Source of the DNA: Paenibacillus phytorum
GTDB lineage: Bacteria > Bacillota > Bacilli > Paenibacillales > NBRC-103111
DNA: 64,000 nt
Direction of reading: 5' to 3'
Assembly (NCBI RefSeq): GCF_013141715.1
Contig: NZ_WHOA01000099.1
Span: 62,001 to 126,000 of the forward strand
Below are positions 1-8,044 of the stretch, piece after piece (the stretch's first letter is position 1; each line of letters opens with the position of its first letter). The position numbers and the translations under genes are program-made. Under the pieces are notes generated by a model, which saw nothing but the letters and a program-made list of their open reading frames with translations, ran no database searches and was not told where the DNA came from.

Positions 1-1093
1 GCTGCAGCCGGAGGAAACGTTCGCTGACCGCAGACCCAATCGAGACTGACCGTTCAGCCAGCCGATCCTCCTCTAACATTTCAATTACTTTTAAGGCAGC
101 TACACAGCCAAGCGGGCTGCCTCCATAGGTACCCCCGATTTCACCGATACCGGGCGCGTCCATGATCTCTGCCCGTCCGGTCACAGCACTAATCGGGAGG
201 CCCGCGGCAATTGATTTGGACATTGTCATCAGATCCGGCACAACTCCGTAGTGCTCCATCGCAAAGTTTTTCCCTGTCCGTCCGAATCCCGTTTGCACTT
301 CATCGGCAATTAGAAGAATACCGTATTTCTCGCACAACGCCTTCACACCGTGAATAAACCGGACGGATGGGATGACAAAGCCACCTTCTCCTTGAACCGG
401 CTCCAATATGATAGCAGCAACCTCTTCACCCGGGACCTCAGCCAGGAAAAAGTCCTCGAATTTCTGTAAAATTTGATCATCTACCTCATCCGGAGACATC
501 CCGGAAGGAGCACGATAGTAGTAAGGATAGGGCATTTTGTACGTATCAGGCGCAAAAGGGCCAAAGCCGTTCTTATAAGGCTTTACCTTGCTGGTTAAAG
601 ACATCGCCATATAAGTTCTGCCGTGAAAGCCGCGCTCGAAGGAAATCACGGCTCTGCGCCCCGTATATTTACGTGCTATTTTCACTGCATTCTCAACGGC
701 CTCCGCACCGCTGTTTAAGAAGAATGTTTTCTTCTTATGGTCCCCTGGGGTCAACGCGTTGAGCTTCTCAGCCAATGCCACGTAAGGCTCATACATCATG
801 ACGTGAAAGCAGGGATGCAGATATTGGTCTAGCTGGGCCTTCAGCGCTTCCACGACTTTTGGCGGACAATGACCGACATTTAAGGACCCGATCGCCCCCG
901 CAAAATCGATAAAGGTATTCCCGTCAACATCCGTGAGCAGCGCCCCCTCCCCTTTGGCCGCAAAGGTAGGAAGCGTGTTGAAAGGCCCTCTCGGGATATT
1001 TGCCATGCGCCGCTCTAGCAGTACTTGAGCAAGAGGCCCCGGAATCGCCGTCTTCATATCAATGTATTTCGTCAGTATCGGGTTCTGATCCAT
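1..1093 (-). CDS. gabT: 4-aminobutyrate aminotransferase-like class III PLP aminotransferase, partial
   Basis: PLP-dependent class III aminotransferase, here cut at its C-terminus by the window edge (364 codons visible of a usual 430-450). The translation shows the class III hallmarks: the FLNSGAEAVENAVKIAR phosphate-binding segment, the IADEVQTGFGRTG segment with the cofactor aspartate, and MSKSIAAGLPISA with the Schiff-base lysine at about residue 293. These match GabT-type omega-aminotransferases, which move an amino group from 4-aminobutyrate or similar omega-amino acids to 2-oxoglutarate. The start ATG is one base after the TAG stop of the M20 deacylase gene, with GGAGG six bases upstream, so it is the last visible gene of the yokU operon. 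Substrate is inferred from family only; 5-aminovalerate or another omega-amino acid from lysine is equally possible. Confidence 0.85.
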   Translation of the reverse strand, partial: MDQNPILTKYIDMKTAIPGPLAQVLLERRMANIPRGPFNTLPTFAAKGEGALLTDVDGNTFIDFAGAIGSLNVGHCPPKVVEALKAQLDQYLHPCFHVMMYEPYVALAEKLNALTPGDHKKKTFFLNSGAEAVENAVKIARKYTGRRAVISFERGFHGRTYMAMSLTSKVKPYKNGFGPFAPDTYKMPYPYYYRAPSGMSPDEVDDQILQKFEDFFLAEVPGEEVAAIILEPVQGEGGFVIPSVRFIHGVKALCEKYGILLIADEVQTGFGRTGKNFAMEHYGVVPDLMTMSKSIAAGLPISAVTGRAEIMDAPGIGEIGGTYGGSPLGCVAALKVIEMLEEDRLAERSVSIGSAVSERFLRLQ

Positions 1094-1094
1094 C

Positions 1095-2384
1095 CTATGC
1101 CTCCATTCCGTCAAAACCACACCAATGAATCAGGGTCAATGCAATGATTTCCGCTGCCTCAAACACATGATCCAGCACAATGTGCTCGTTAGGATAATGG
1201 GCCACTTGTGTGATGCCTGGGCCGAAAACAATACAAGGCGTTTCGCCGAGCTGCGTGAGTAAACCGCCGTCTGTTCCCCATGGCGATGCCTCTATCGTAG
1301 GCTCTTCTTGCTTAACCTCCCGATACTGCTCCATCAGAACTCGCATCAAATCATGCCCCGGATCTACGCTGCCTGGAACCCACCGGGCTCCAAACCATTC
1401 AACTACAGGCGGATGTTCTTCGAACCAAGGGTCCTTTCCCTTAAGCCCCTCCATCCACCGGGCCATTTCCTCCTTAGCGTCATCAAGCTTTTCCTCAGGT
1501 GCAACGCCCATTCTTCCCTCTAACTTTACGGTGTCCGGTACAGATGAAGGCCAATTCCCTCCTTGAATGACACCTATATTTATAGGGATCGGAATGGGGT
1601 TTTGAGCGTACAAAGGATCTGAGATCCGAGCATTTCTTTGCTCCTCAAGCTCCCGGATATGCTGCAGCACGATCATGCTTTTTTCAATGGCACTAACCCC
1701 TTCGTACCTGGTTCCGCCATGCGCTGAACGGCCTTTGATCTCAACACGGAACCACATAGAGCCCTGCTGCTTCGGAAATATGCGTAAATTGGTTGGCTCA
1801 GGAATAAGGGCCGCATCTGCTCGATATCCCTTCACAATCGCAGCCAGAGTCCCTACCCCGCCGCTTTCCTCTTCAATGACGCTTTGAACAATGACGTCAC
1901 CCTTCAACCTAATGCTAAGACTCTGAATAGCCTCCACAGCAAGAAGGAGAGAGAGATTTCCACCTTTCATATCCGTTGCCCCGCGTCCGTAGAGCTTCCC
2001 GTCCACCACATTGCCGCTAAAAGGATGATCTTGCCATTGATCCCAATTTCCTTCCGGAACGACATCTATATGGCCATTAAGTAGGATAGAACGTCCCCCT
2101 CCGGAGCCTTTCATTACTCCAACTACATTGGGACTGCCTGTAAAACGGTTTCTAGGAGAACAAAAATATAGATGTTTCTCCAGGGTCTCTCCATCCGGCT
2201 CCCAGACATCAACGTCTAATCTCAACTCGCGAAATTTATCGGCAATTAAGGCCTGAACCTCTTTCTCATTGCCTTGCGTGCTGGGGATTCTGACTATCTT
2301 CTGCAGAAAACAGGTACCTTCTTCACGATGAAGACTAATCCATTCATGAATTTTCTTTTGGAGTTCAGCGTTAAGATTGGGCAA
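1095..2384 (-). CDS. yodQ: M20 family metallo-deacylase, YodQ-like (ArgE/DapE family)
   Basis: Zinc-dependent M20 peptidase/deacylase of 429 residues. Metal-site motifs are visible: NGHIDVV (H105, D107), GRGATDMKGG (D138), the IEEESGG pair (E171/E172) and a late HYPNEHIVLDH histidine. Family members remove acyl groups from amino acids (acetylornithine deacetylase, succinyl-diaminopimelate desuccinylase). In Bacillus subtilis the relative YodQ sits in the kamA-yodPQRST group, and here it also lies between CoA transferase and aminotransferase genes, so a role in deacylating an acetylated lysine-derived intermediate is a reasonable inference, not proven. The start is TTG with GGAGGG about nine bases upstream; no better ATG exists nearby. 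Cytoplasmic, no signal peptide. Confidence 0.85.
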   Translation of the reverse strand: MPNLNAELQKKIHEWISLHREEGTCFLQKIVRIPSTQGNEKEVQALIADKFRELRLDVDVWEPDGETLEKHLYFCSPRNRFTGSPNVVGVMKGSGGGRSILLNGHIDVVPEGNWDQWQDHPFSGNVVDGKLYGRGATDMKGGNLSLLLAVEAIQSLSIRLKGDVIVQSVIEEESGGVGTLAAIVKGYRADAALIPEPTNLRIFPKQQGSMWFRVEIKGRSAHGGTRYEGVSAIEKSMIVLQHIRELEEQRNARISDPLYAQNPIPIPINIGVIQGGNWPSSVPDTVKLEGRMGVAPEEKLDDAKEEMARWMEGLKGKDPWFEEHPPVVEWFGARWVPGSVDPGHDLMRVLMEQYREVKQEEPTIEASPWGTDGGLLTQLGETPCIVFGPGITQVAHYPNEHIVLDHVFEAAEIIALTLIHWCGFDGMEA

Positions 2385-2435
2385 AGGAATTCCCTCCTTC
2401 AGATAGGCATAAGAATACGAGTCTGTAACACACGT

Positions 2436-3098
2436 TTATGGAATGTACGAGATGTTCTCCGGAATGATTAATGCAGCTTCCGTGTGATTTACAACGTCCT
2501 CTGCCGTATAAGGCAGCATAATTTCTTTTAAAAGCAATCCTTGCTCCGTGACCTCCATCACGGCCATTTCCGTAATAATCAATTTGACACAGGCCTGCGC
2601 TGTTAGCGGTAAGTCACATTGTTTTTTAACCTTGGATTCCCCCTGCCGGTTGATATGGTTCATAAGAACGATGACTTTTTTGGCTTTTTGCGCAAGCTCC
2701 ATTGCCCCTCCGATCCCTGCCACCCGCTTCCCTGGTACGATCCAATTGGCCAAATCCCCGCGCTCACTGACCTCTAACGCCCCAAGTATTGTGATATCGA
2801 TACATCCCCTGCGAATCATGGCAAAAGCAATGCTGCTATCGCAGTAGGAAGCACCATTGGTAATCGTGACGGGGTATCCTCCAGCGTTGCAGAGAAAAGC
2901 ATCTTCTTCCCCAGGAAGCGGGGCTCCCCCTGCACACAATATCCCATTTTCCGCATGAAAAACGACGTGAATACCTTCAGGAACGTAATCCGCAACCTGG
3001 GTCGGGATGCCGATTCCTAAATTGACGGCCATGCCGTCCATTAATTCCCCCGCAGCCCGCTTAGCTATTCGGACGCGGGTTTCTTTTCCCATACCCAT
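2436..3098 (-). CDS. yodR: CoA transferase subunit B (YodR-like)
   Basis: Beta subunit of a family I 3-oxoacid CoA transferase, about 220 residues, the usual size. The segment HAENGILC carries the catalytic glutamate of the ENG motif, and NLGIGIPTQVADYVPEG and GGYPVTITNGASYCDSS are typical of the B subunit. It moves CoA between acyl-CoA and a keto or other acid. I chose the ATG at 3098 because GAGGGGTG lies eight bases upstream; the TTG six bases further up is too close to that site. The gene overlaps the 3' end of the A-subunit gene by 34 bases, as expected for a translationally coupled heterodimer. Substrate is unknown from sequence; acetoacetate or a lysine-derived keto acid are candidates. 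Confidence 0.88.
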   Translation of the reverse strand: MGMGKETRVRIAKRAAGELMDGMAVNLGIGIPTQVADYVPEGIHVVFHAENGILCAGGAPLPGEEDAFLCNAGGYPVTITNGASYCDSSIAFAMIRRGCIDITILGALEVSERGDLANWIVPGKRVAGIGGAMELAQKAKKVIVLMNHINRQGESKVKKQCDLPLTAQACVKLIITEMAVMEVTEQGLLLKEIMLPYTAEDVVNHTEAALIIPENISYIP

Positions 3099-3796
3099 TC
3101 CCAAGTCACCCCTCTGCTCAATATCACCATATCCACGAAAATGCCCGGCGTTACAATGTTTTCGGGGTCGAGCTCACCTAACGGTACAATCTCATCGACT
3201 TCAGCAATCGTAAATTTCCCGGCCATGGCGACCAATGGATTTAGATTTCTGCCGCTTTTATCATAGACAAGATTCCCGTACGGATCAGCTTTTTTCGCAT
3301 GAACAATAGCAACGTCTGCCGTCAAAGCCGGCTCCACCAGATACTTTTTCTCGTCGATGGTCACGGTCGCCTTTCCCTGCTCCATGATCGTTCCGACGCC
3401 GACATCCACCAGTATCCCGCCAAGACCTACACCGCCTGCCCGAATTTTTTCCGCTAACGTTCCTTGAGGGTAAAACACCACCTCCATCGTCCCTTCCTCC
3501 ATCCTTTGGCCAGCGTTAGGATTGGAGCCGATATGGGAGGCAATCACCTTCTTTACTCTGCCTGCTGTGATTAAGCGACCAATGCCGATCTGCGGAAACC
3601 CGGTATCATTCCCAATGATCGTGAGATCTTTCATCCCCTTTTGCAAAATTCCTTCGATCATCGTCGGAGGCGTTCCAATGCCGCCGAACCCGCCATACAT
3701 CAGCGTACAGTCATCGGTTATCGCTTGAAGCGCCTCTTCCAAGGTCTTTACCTTTCCGCCTGTGACCGAATGTGTGTTCTCATGCAACTCCATCAT
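3065..3796 (-). CDS. yodS: CoA transferase subunit A (YodS-like)
   Basis: Alpha subunit of a family I CoA transferase, 243 residues. Recognised by MYGGFGGIGTPPTMIEGIL near residue 35, the TIIGNDTG segment, and YPQGTLAEKIRAGGVGLGG, which are the conserved CoA/acyl-CoA contact regions of ScoA/AtoD/YodS proteins. It forms the active enzyme with the B subunit encoded directly downstream, whose start lies inside this gene. The upstream aminotransferase gene ends at 3793, overlapping this start by four bases (ATGA type), so the three genes are translated as a block. Function: CoA transfer within the amino-acid catabolic operon; the precise acid is inferred only by context. Confidence 0.88.
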   Translation of the reverse strand: MMELHENTHSVTGGKVKTLEEALQAITDDCTLMYGGFGGIGTPPTMIEGILQKGMKDLTIIGNDTGFPQIGIGRLITAGRVKKVIASHIGSNPNAGQRMEEGTMEVVFYPQGTLAEKIRAGGVGLGGILVDVGVGTIMEQGKATVTIDEKKYLVEPALTADVAIVHAKKADPYGNLVYDKSGRNLNPLVAMAGKFTIAEVDEIVPLGELDPENIVTPGIFVDMVILSRGVTWEWVWEKKPASE

Positions 3797-5145
3797 ATCT
3801 CCTCCAATTCGGATCGGGTAACCTGGGCCATGACTTCCCGAATGGATTCATCCAAAATCCGCACGAGCTGGTCGATTTCTTCTTCTGTAATCACGAAAGG
3901 AGGGGCCAAAATAATGGCATCCCCTACCCCGTCCACCGCGCCTGCCGCAGGATATACGAGAAGACCTTTTTGAAAGGCTTTTTCGACGATTCGAGAGGTG
4001 ACACCTAGCCCAGATGGAAACGGCAGCTTGTCGGTCCGATCGGAAACAAATTCCATGGCCAGAAGAAGTCCTTGGCCCCTTACATCGCCGATGATCTCGA
4101 TCTGGTCTGCCATTTGGCGCATCTTGCCCAGCAAATAGCTGCCTTTGATCTCTGCTTCCCTGACTAACTGATGCTTTTCGATATAGGCGAGAACCGCCAG
4201 TGAAACTGCCGCCGATTGCGGATTTGCGCTGTAAGTGTGGCCAGACATGATACTTTTGGATCCCTGCAAAATGGGTTCCATCACGTGATCTTTGGTAAGT
4301 GTTGCCGCCATTGGCGTATATCCGGCGCTCATGCCTTTTCCTAGAGCTATCAGATCCGGTTCGACGCCATAATGCTCCATGCCGAACATAGCTCCAGTAC
4401 GGGCAATCCCCGTCATGACTTCATCTGCGATGAATAGTATCTCATTCCGTTCGCAGATCTCCTTGATCCTCTTGTAATATCCTTCAGGTGGAACAATAGC
4501 ACCTCCAGCAGCACCAATGATCGGCTCTGCAATAAATGCAGCAATATGTTCGGCACCGATCCGCTTTATAGCGGTTTCCAAATCGTCCGCACACGCTAAC
4601 TTGCATTCCGGATAGGTCTTATTCAAAGGGCAGCGGTAGCAATAAGGGGGAACGACAACTGGAAAGTCCTCTAATAACGGAATAAATCGTCTTCTTCTAA
4701 GTACATGGCCTGACATCGAAAGAGCGCCCATCGTTATACCGTGATAGCTCATCCGTCGTGAAATAACTTTATTTTTTCCTTGGCGCCCCTTCTCCTGCCA
4801 GTGCTGAATGGCAATCTTCATCGCCGTCTCCGTAGCTTCCGATCCGCTGTTCACAAAGAAAGCCCAGTAATCATTGCCTGGCGCCAAATCACTGAGCTTC
4901 TTTGCCAGCTTTTCGGCTGGTTCACTTGTAAACTGAGAGCGGTAGACAAAAGAGACCTTACCCGCTTGCTCCAGCATCGCATCGATGATTTCTTGAACCC
5001 CGTGCCCGATTCCAGCCGTCACAGCCCCCGAGGATGCATCTATATAGGCTTTGTCTTGATCATCATACAAAAAGACGCCTTTTCCATATTGAATGGTCGG
5101 ATAATGGTGATCCAAAACCGGCTTAATTAAATGCTCCCGCTTCAT
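3793..5145 (-). CDS. yodT: class III aminotransferase, YodT-like
   Basis: PLP-dependent class III aminotransferase, 450 residues from the ATG at 5145. Motifs: FVNSGSEATETAMKIA, LFIADEVMTGIARTG, and the lysine-bearing segment DLIALGKGMSAGYTP. A cysteine cluster CYRCPLNKTYPECKLAC in the middle is present in this YodT-type subgroup. I preferred the ATG at 5145 over the ATG eight codons upstream because GGGGGGTG sits seven bases before it. First enzyme gene after yokU in a minus-strand operon driven by a consensus sigma-54 promoter. Likely role: transamination of an amino acid intermediate whose keto or acyl product is handled by the CoA transferase. Substrate not determinable here. Confidence 0.86.
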   Translation of the reverse strand: MKREHLIKPVLDHHYPTIQYGKGVFLYDDQDKAYIDASSGAVTAGIGHGVQEIIDAMLEQAGKVSFVYRSQFTSEPAEKLAKKLSDLAPGNDYWAFFVNSGSEATETAMKIAIQHWQEKGRQGKNKVISRRMSYHGITMGALSMSGHVLRRRRFIPLLEDFPVVVPPYCYRCPLNKTYPECKLACADDLETAIKRIGAEHIAAFIAEPIIGAAGGAIVPPEGYYKRIKEICERNEILFIADEVMTGIARTGAMFGMEHYGVEPDLIALGKGMSAGYTPMAATLTKDHVMEPILQGSKSIMSGHTYSANPQSAAVSLAVLAYIEKHQLVREAEIKGSYLLGKMRQMADQIEIIGDVRGQGLLLAMEFVSDRTDKLPFPSGLGVTSRIVEKAFQKGLLVYPAAGAVDGVGDAIILAPPFVITEEEIDQLVRILDESIREVMAQVTRSELEEI

Positions 5146-5179
5146 AAGGCACCCCCCATTGTTAACCATCGCTACGGTT

Positions 5180-5443
5180 TTATTTGAGAAACATATTCTT
5201 AACCCGCGGAGCCTTCAACAGATCTTCATAGCGAAATGTCGTTCCTAGCGCAGACACATCATGCCAATAAAGTGTCTCTTCGATTTGCTGTGCGGTGCTC
5301 TCCAATACGTAAGTACGGCAGTTGGAACATTCGATAGCGGGGACATCCAAAATCTGAACCGCCACTCTCCCATCCGGCAAGACCCAGTAGCAATCTTTCA
5401 CACTTTCACGAATATCCTCCGTATCACACCACATGCAATTCAT
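5180..5443 (-). CDS. yokU: YokU family zinc-finger-like protein
   Basis: Small 87-residue protein with two CxxC pairs: CMWC at residues 3-6 and CSNC near residue 39, suggesting a zinc-binding knuckle. It matches the YokU family, which in Bacillus relatives sits directly before the lysine 2,3-aminomutase gene. Here it is the first gene after the minus-strand sigma-54 promoter at 5497-5512, with AGGAGG just before its ATG, and is followed by the yodT-like gene instead of kamA. Biochemical role unknown. The persistent linkage with the lysine/beta-lysine genes suggests a helper or regulatory part in that pathway, which is inference. Confidence 0.8.
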   Translation of the reverse strand: MNCMWCDTEDIRESVKDCYWVLPDGRVAVQILDVPAIECSNCRTYVLESTAQQIEETLYWHDVSALGTTFRYEDLLKAPRVKNMFLK

Positions 5444-5496
5444 ATTCTTCCTCCTTTATATTTGTTTAGAACATTCTTATCGCTACCTGATTACTA

Positions 5497-5512
5497 TGCA
5501 AAATAAATGCCA
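5497..5512 (-). promoter_or_regulatory. sigma-54 (-24/-12) promoter for the yokU operon
   Basis: On the minus strand the sequence reads TGGCAT-TTATT-TTGCA, matching the sigma-54 consensus TGGCAY-N5-TTGCW with the correct five-base spacer. Transcription would start about 12 bases downstream of the -12 element, near 5485, leaving a roughly 40-base leader before the yokU ATG at 5443. Such promoters need an ATP-hydrolysing enhancer-binding protein. Confidence 0.88.
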
Positions 5513-5513
5513 A

Positions 5514-5664
5514 CTTTTCGAAATAGGCATCTAGACTTCTTTCAGGGTAAGTTTTCGCGGGAAAAGCCGCCAAACATTTTGCAGTTGCTATTTTTTTGGC
5601 GCCAAAATTAATAATTCATACGTATTGCGCGTACGCTGTACCAATCGAGGTCTCGGTATACAGT
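5514..5664. promoter_or_regulatory. possible enhancer region between divergent sigma-54 promoters
   Basis: The 150 bases between the two -24 elements hold a perfect palindrome TTTTGGC-GCCAAAA at 5594-5607 and an imperfect one, TTTTC-GCGG-GAAAA, at 5552-5565. Sigma-54 promoters are activated from such upstream sites, so these are candidate binding sites for a shared activator. The assignment rests on symmetry and position only. Confidence 0.4.
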
Positions 5665-5680
5665 TGGCACTATTTTTGCA
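5665..5680 (+). promoter_or_regulatory. sigma-54 (-24/-12) promoter for ablB
   Basis: Plus-strand TGGCAC-TATTT-TTGCA is an exact match to the sigma-54 consensus (TGGCAC-N5-TTGCA). The predicted transcription start is near 5692 and the AGGGG ribosome binding site follows at 5711, so the promoter fits the downstream start ATG at 5724 and rules out upstream TTG starts. Confidence 0.92.
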
Positions 5681-5723
5681 GATAGTTGAATGGAACGATT
5701 TTAGGGAAAAAGGGGAATGTTGG

Positions 5724-6581
5724 ATGCCAAGTAATCTCCCAACGTATACGAATCAGGTTGAAAATGGCGAGGATTATACCGTAAGCTTTTGCCTAGATTT
5801 TTTTAACAAAAGGTTACGGGTGGATGACTATTTGGGAAATGTGGATGCCATCTGCAAGCGAATAACCGATATTGCCAAAGCCAATGCTTTGACCAAAGTG
5901 TTTATTAAATCTCGAGAGGATGACTGGCAAACCTTTCTATCCAAAGGCTGCATGCTGGAGGGAATTTATAAAGGATATTTCAACGGTCGGGACGCTTACT
6001 GTATGGCTCTGTATGATGATCTTGAGCGGCGGACTAGCGATTATTGGATGGAGGAAGATCACATTCTAAAGCAAGTGCTAGCTCTTCCCCTCAAGCCAGA
6101 TCGGCCTTTGGTTCCGGAACAATGTACACTGCGTATAGCTGGGACGGAGGATGCAGAGCGGCTTTCTGTTTTATACGATCAAATATTTCAAACGTACCCG
6201 ACACCGATGAATGATCCATTGTACGTCGAAAAAACAATGCAGGAGGGAACGATTTATTATCTCGTAGAATCGCCGCATCAACTGATTAGCGCCGCCTCCG
6301 CAGAGATCAATAGAGTCTACGCCAATGCGGAAATGACGGATTGTGCCACACTCCCTGCATATCGTAATCAAGGACTCATGAGACTGCTTATGCATGCTTT
6401 GGAAGATGAATTAATCGCGCGAAACATCACTTGTGCTTACTCCTTATCCAGAGCCCTTTCTTTCGGTATGAATGCCGTTTTCTTCCAGATGCGGTACCGT
6501 TATTACGGCAGACTAACGAAAAATTGCGATATCTACGATAAATTTGAGGACATGAATTTGTGGGCCAAAATGTTGAAGTGA
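5724..6581 (+). CDS. ablB: putative beta-lysine N-acetyltransferase (GNAT family, AblB/YodP-like)
   Basis: GNAT acetyltransferase of 285 residues. The C-terminal half holds the GNAT core: TLRIAGTEDAERLSVLYDQIF, then SAASAEINRVYANAEMTDCATLP and the acetyl-CoA loop AYRNQGLMRLLMHALE. It matches the AblB/YodP family, which acetylates beta-lysine made by lysine 2,3-aminomutase to give N-epsilon-acetyl-beta-lysine, a compatible solute or pathway intermediate. The open frame continues upstream to a TTG at 5625, but that would lie over the sigma-54 promoter; the ATG at 5724 has AGGGG eight bases before it and is the sensible start. It is transcribed alone, divergent from yokU, and converges on rpoN. 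Its usual partner ablA/kamA is not in the window. Confidence 0.85.
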   Translation: MPSNLPTYTNQVENGEDYTVSFCLDFFNKRLRVDDYLGNVDAICKRITDIAKANALTKVFIKSREDDWQTFLSKGCMLEGIYKGYFNGRDAYCMALYDDLERRTSDYWMEEDHILKQVLALPLKPDRPLVPEQCTLRIAGTEDAERLSVLYDQIFQTYPTPMNDPLYVEKTMQEGTIYYLVESPHQLISAASAEINRVYANAEMTDCATLPAYRNQGLMRLLMHALEDELIARNITCAYSLSRALSFGMNAVFFQMRYRYYGRLTKNCDIYDKFEDMNLWAKMLK

Positions 6582-6599
6582 TTTTAACCCCTTTAGAAA

Positions 6600-7925
6600 C
6601 TATATGCGTTTCCTTCTCAGGGAAGAAGAAATGCCTAATTCCTCCCGATATTTGGTTACTGTACGGCGAGAAATTTGAATGCCTTCCTTCATCATTAGCT
6701 CTGCCAGCTTCTGGTCGGAGTATGGCTTCGTATGGTTTTCCCCGTGGATCCATTCCTTTATTCTCGCTTTTACGCGTTCCGAGGACGCAGCATTTCCAAG
6801 GTCCATTTGCAAACCGGAGGGAAAGAAGTGCTTCAGCTCGAAAATGCCCCATGGCGTTTGAGCATATTTGCCTGACGTCGCGCGGCTGACCGTTGATTCA
6901 TGCACACTAAGTTTATCGGCAATACACTTCAAAGTCATCGGTTTGAGATGGGAAGTCCCCTTCCAGAAAAAATCGGTCTGCTCCTCCACAATGGCTTGCG
7001 CTACACGGAATATGGTCCTGCGTCTTTGCTCCAAACACTTTAGGAAGAACATCGCAGAATTTATTTTACCAAAGAGGAACTTTGTTGCCTCGTTATTGTC
7101 GCTGCTATCCTTCACCATTCGTTCGTAATAACCATTTACCGAAAGACGTGGCGACGCTGCTTGATGAATCAACACAACGAGCTGTTCACCTGCCTTTTCG
7201 ATGATGACCTCAGGAATAATATATGGCACTGTTTCTGTATGAAATGCAGCACCAGGTCTAGGATTCAATCCTTTAATCACATCGATCGCAGCCTGAATTT
7301 CTTGAGCAGTCACTTGCAGCATCGTCGACAATTTATGAATGCGATAATCAGCAACATCCTTCAGATGATTACGAATTAGTAAGGATACTAACGGAAAGCA
7401 CTCCGACAAGGACTGGACCTGAAGAAGCAGACATTCTCTTAAATTTCTTGCTCCTACGCCGACGGGCTCAAAGCCCTGCAAGATCCTTAATGCAAGCTCC
7501 GCTTGAGCAAGATCGACCTTACATACGTCGGATATTTCATTTAAAGAAGGTACAAGATATCCATTATTATCTAGATTTCCAATCATAAACACGATCATTT
7601 TACGTATGGATGGCTGGATCTTTTTTACAAAGCCCAATTGCTCCTTTAAATGCCTTTCCAAGGATACCTCGTTCGATGCTGCGTGAAGTATGGGGTCATA
7701 GATATGATCACGCCTGACTGCTGTACTTTGGAACTTATGAGAGACGTTATAAGCATCCCATTCGTTTCCAGTGAATTCCAATACCGGGTTATCATTCATC
7801 TCCTGCTGGATAACCTCCAGCAATTCCGGTGTTGATAGCTGGAGAATCGTAATAGCTTTTCGCAATTGCGGAGTCAACCGCATTTTTGCGGCTTGCTGTT
7901 GGAACATTCCGTATCCTGGGCGCAT
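6600..7925 (-). CDS. rpoN: RNA polymerase sigma-54 factor (RpoN/SigL)
   Basis: Sigma-54 factor of about 441 residues. Order of domains: an N-terminal glutamine/leucine-rich activator-contact region (RLTPQLRKAITILQLSTPEL), a core-binding domain, the HTH region around SVHESTVSRATSGKYAQTP, and the C-terminal RpoN box ISRRTVTKYREELGI that contacts the -24 element. It directs transcription from TGGCAC-N5-TTGCA promoters, two of which lie 1.1-2.4 kb away. I chose the ATG at 7925, with AAAGGGG eight bases upstream, over the GTG and ATG just before it. The 3' end is only 18 bases from that of ablB. No enhancer-binding activator is adjacent. Confidence 0.95.
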   Translation of the reverse strand: MRPGYGMFQQQAAKMRLTPQLRKAITILQLSTPELLEVIQQEMNDNPVLEFTGNEWDAYNVSHKFQSTAVRRDHIYDPILHAASNEVSLERHLKEQLGFVKKIQPSIRKMIVFMIGNLDNNGYLVPSLNEISDVCKVDLAQAELALRILQGFEPVGVGARNLRECLLLQVQSLSECFPLVSLLIRNHLKDVADYRIHKLSTMLQVTAQEIQAAIDVIKGLNPRPGAAFHTETVPYIIPEVIIEKAGEQLVVLIHQAASPRLSVNGYYERMVKDSSDNNEATKFLFGKINSAMFFLKCLEQRRRTIFRVAQAIVEEQTDFFWKGTSHLKPMTLKCIADKLSVHESTVSRATSGKYAQTPWGIFELKHFFPSGLQMDLGNAASSERVKARIKEWIHGENHTKPYSDQKLAELMMKEGIQISRRTVTKYREELGISSSLRRKRI

Positions 7926-7993
7926 GTACATCACCCCTTTATGTTTTTGCTTATATATGTATTCAAGTACGATCCCTTTTTGTCCATTCCGAC

Positions 7994-8034
7994 CAGAAAA
8001 GAAAGAAGACGCCGTTTGAATTAACGACGTCTTC
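7994..8034 (-). terminator. terminator of the GH43 gene
   Basis: A hairpin GAAGACG-C-CGTT / AACG-A-CGTCTTC (8005-8034) with a seven-base loop, followed on the minus strand by a T-rich run. It lies ten bases after the stop of the GH43 gene. Confidence 0.8.
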
Positions 8035-8044
8035 TCATATTACA

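Noticed and set aside
5625..5723. Longer ablB reading frame beginning at a TTG
   Set aside because: The extra 33 codons lie over the consensus sigma-54 promoter and ahead of the predicted transcription start, and they lack a ribosome binding site.
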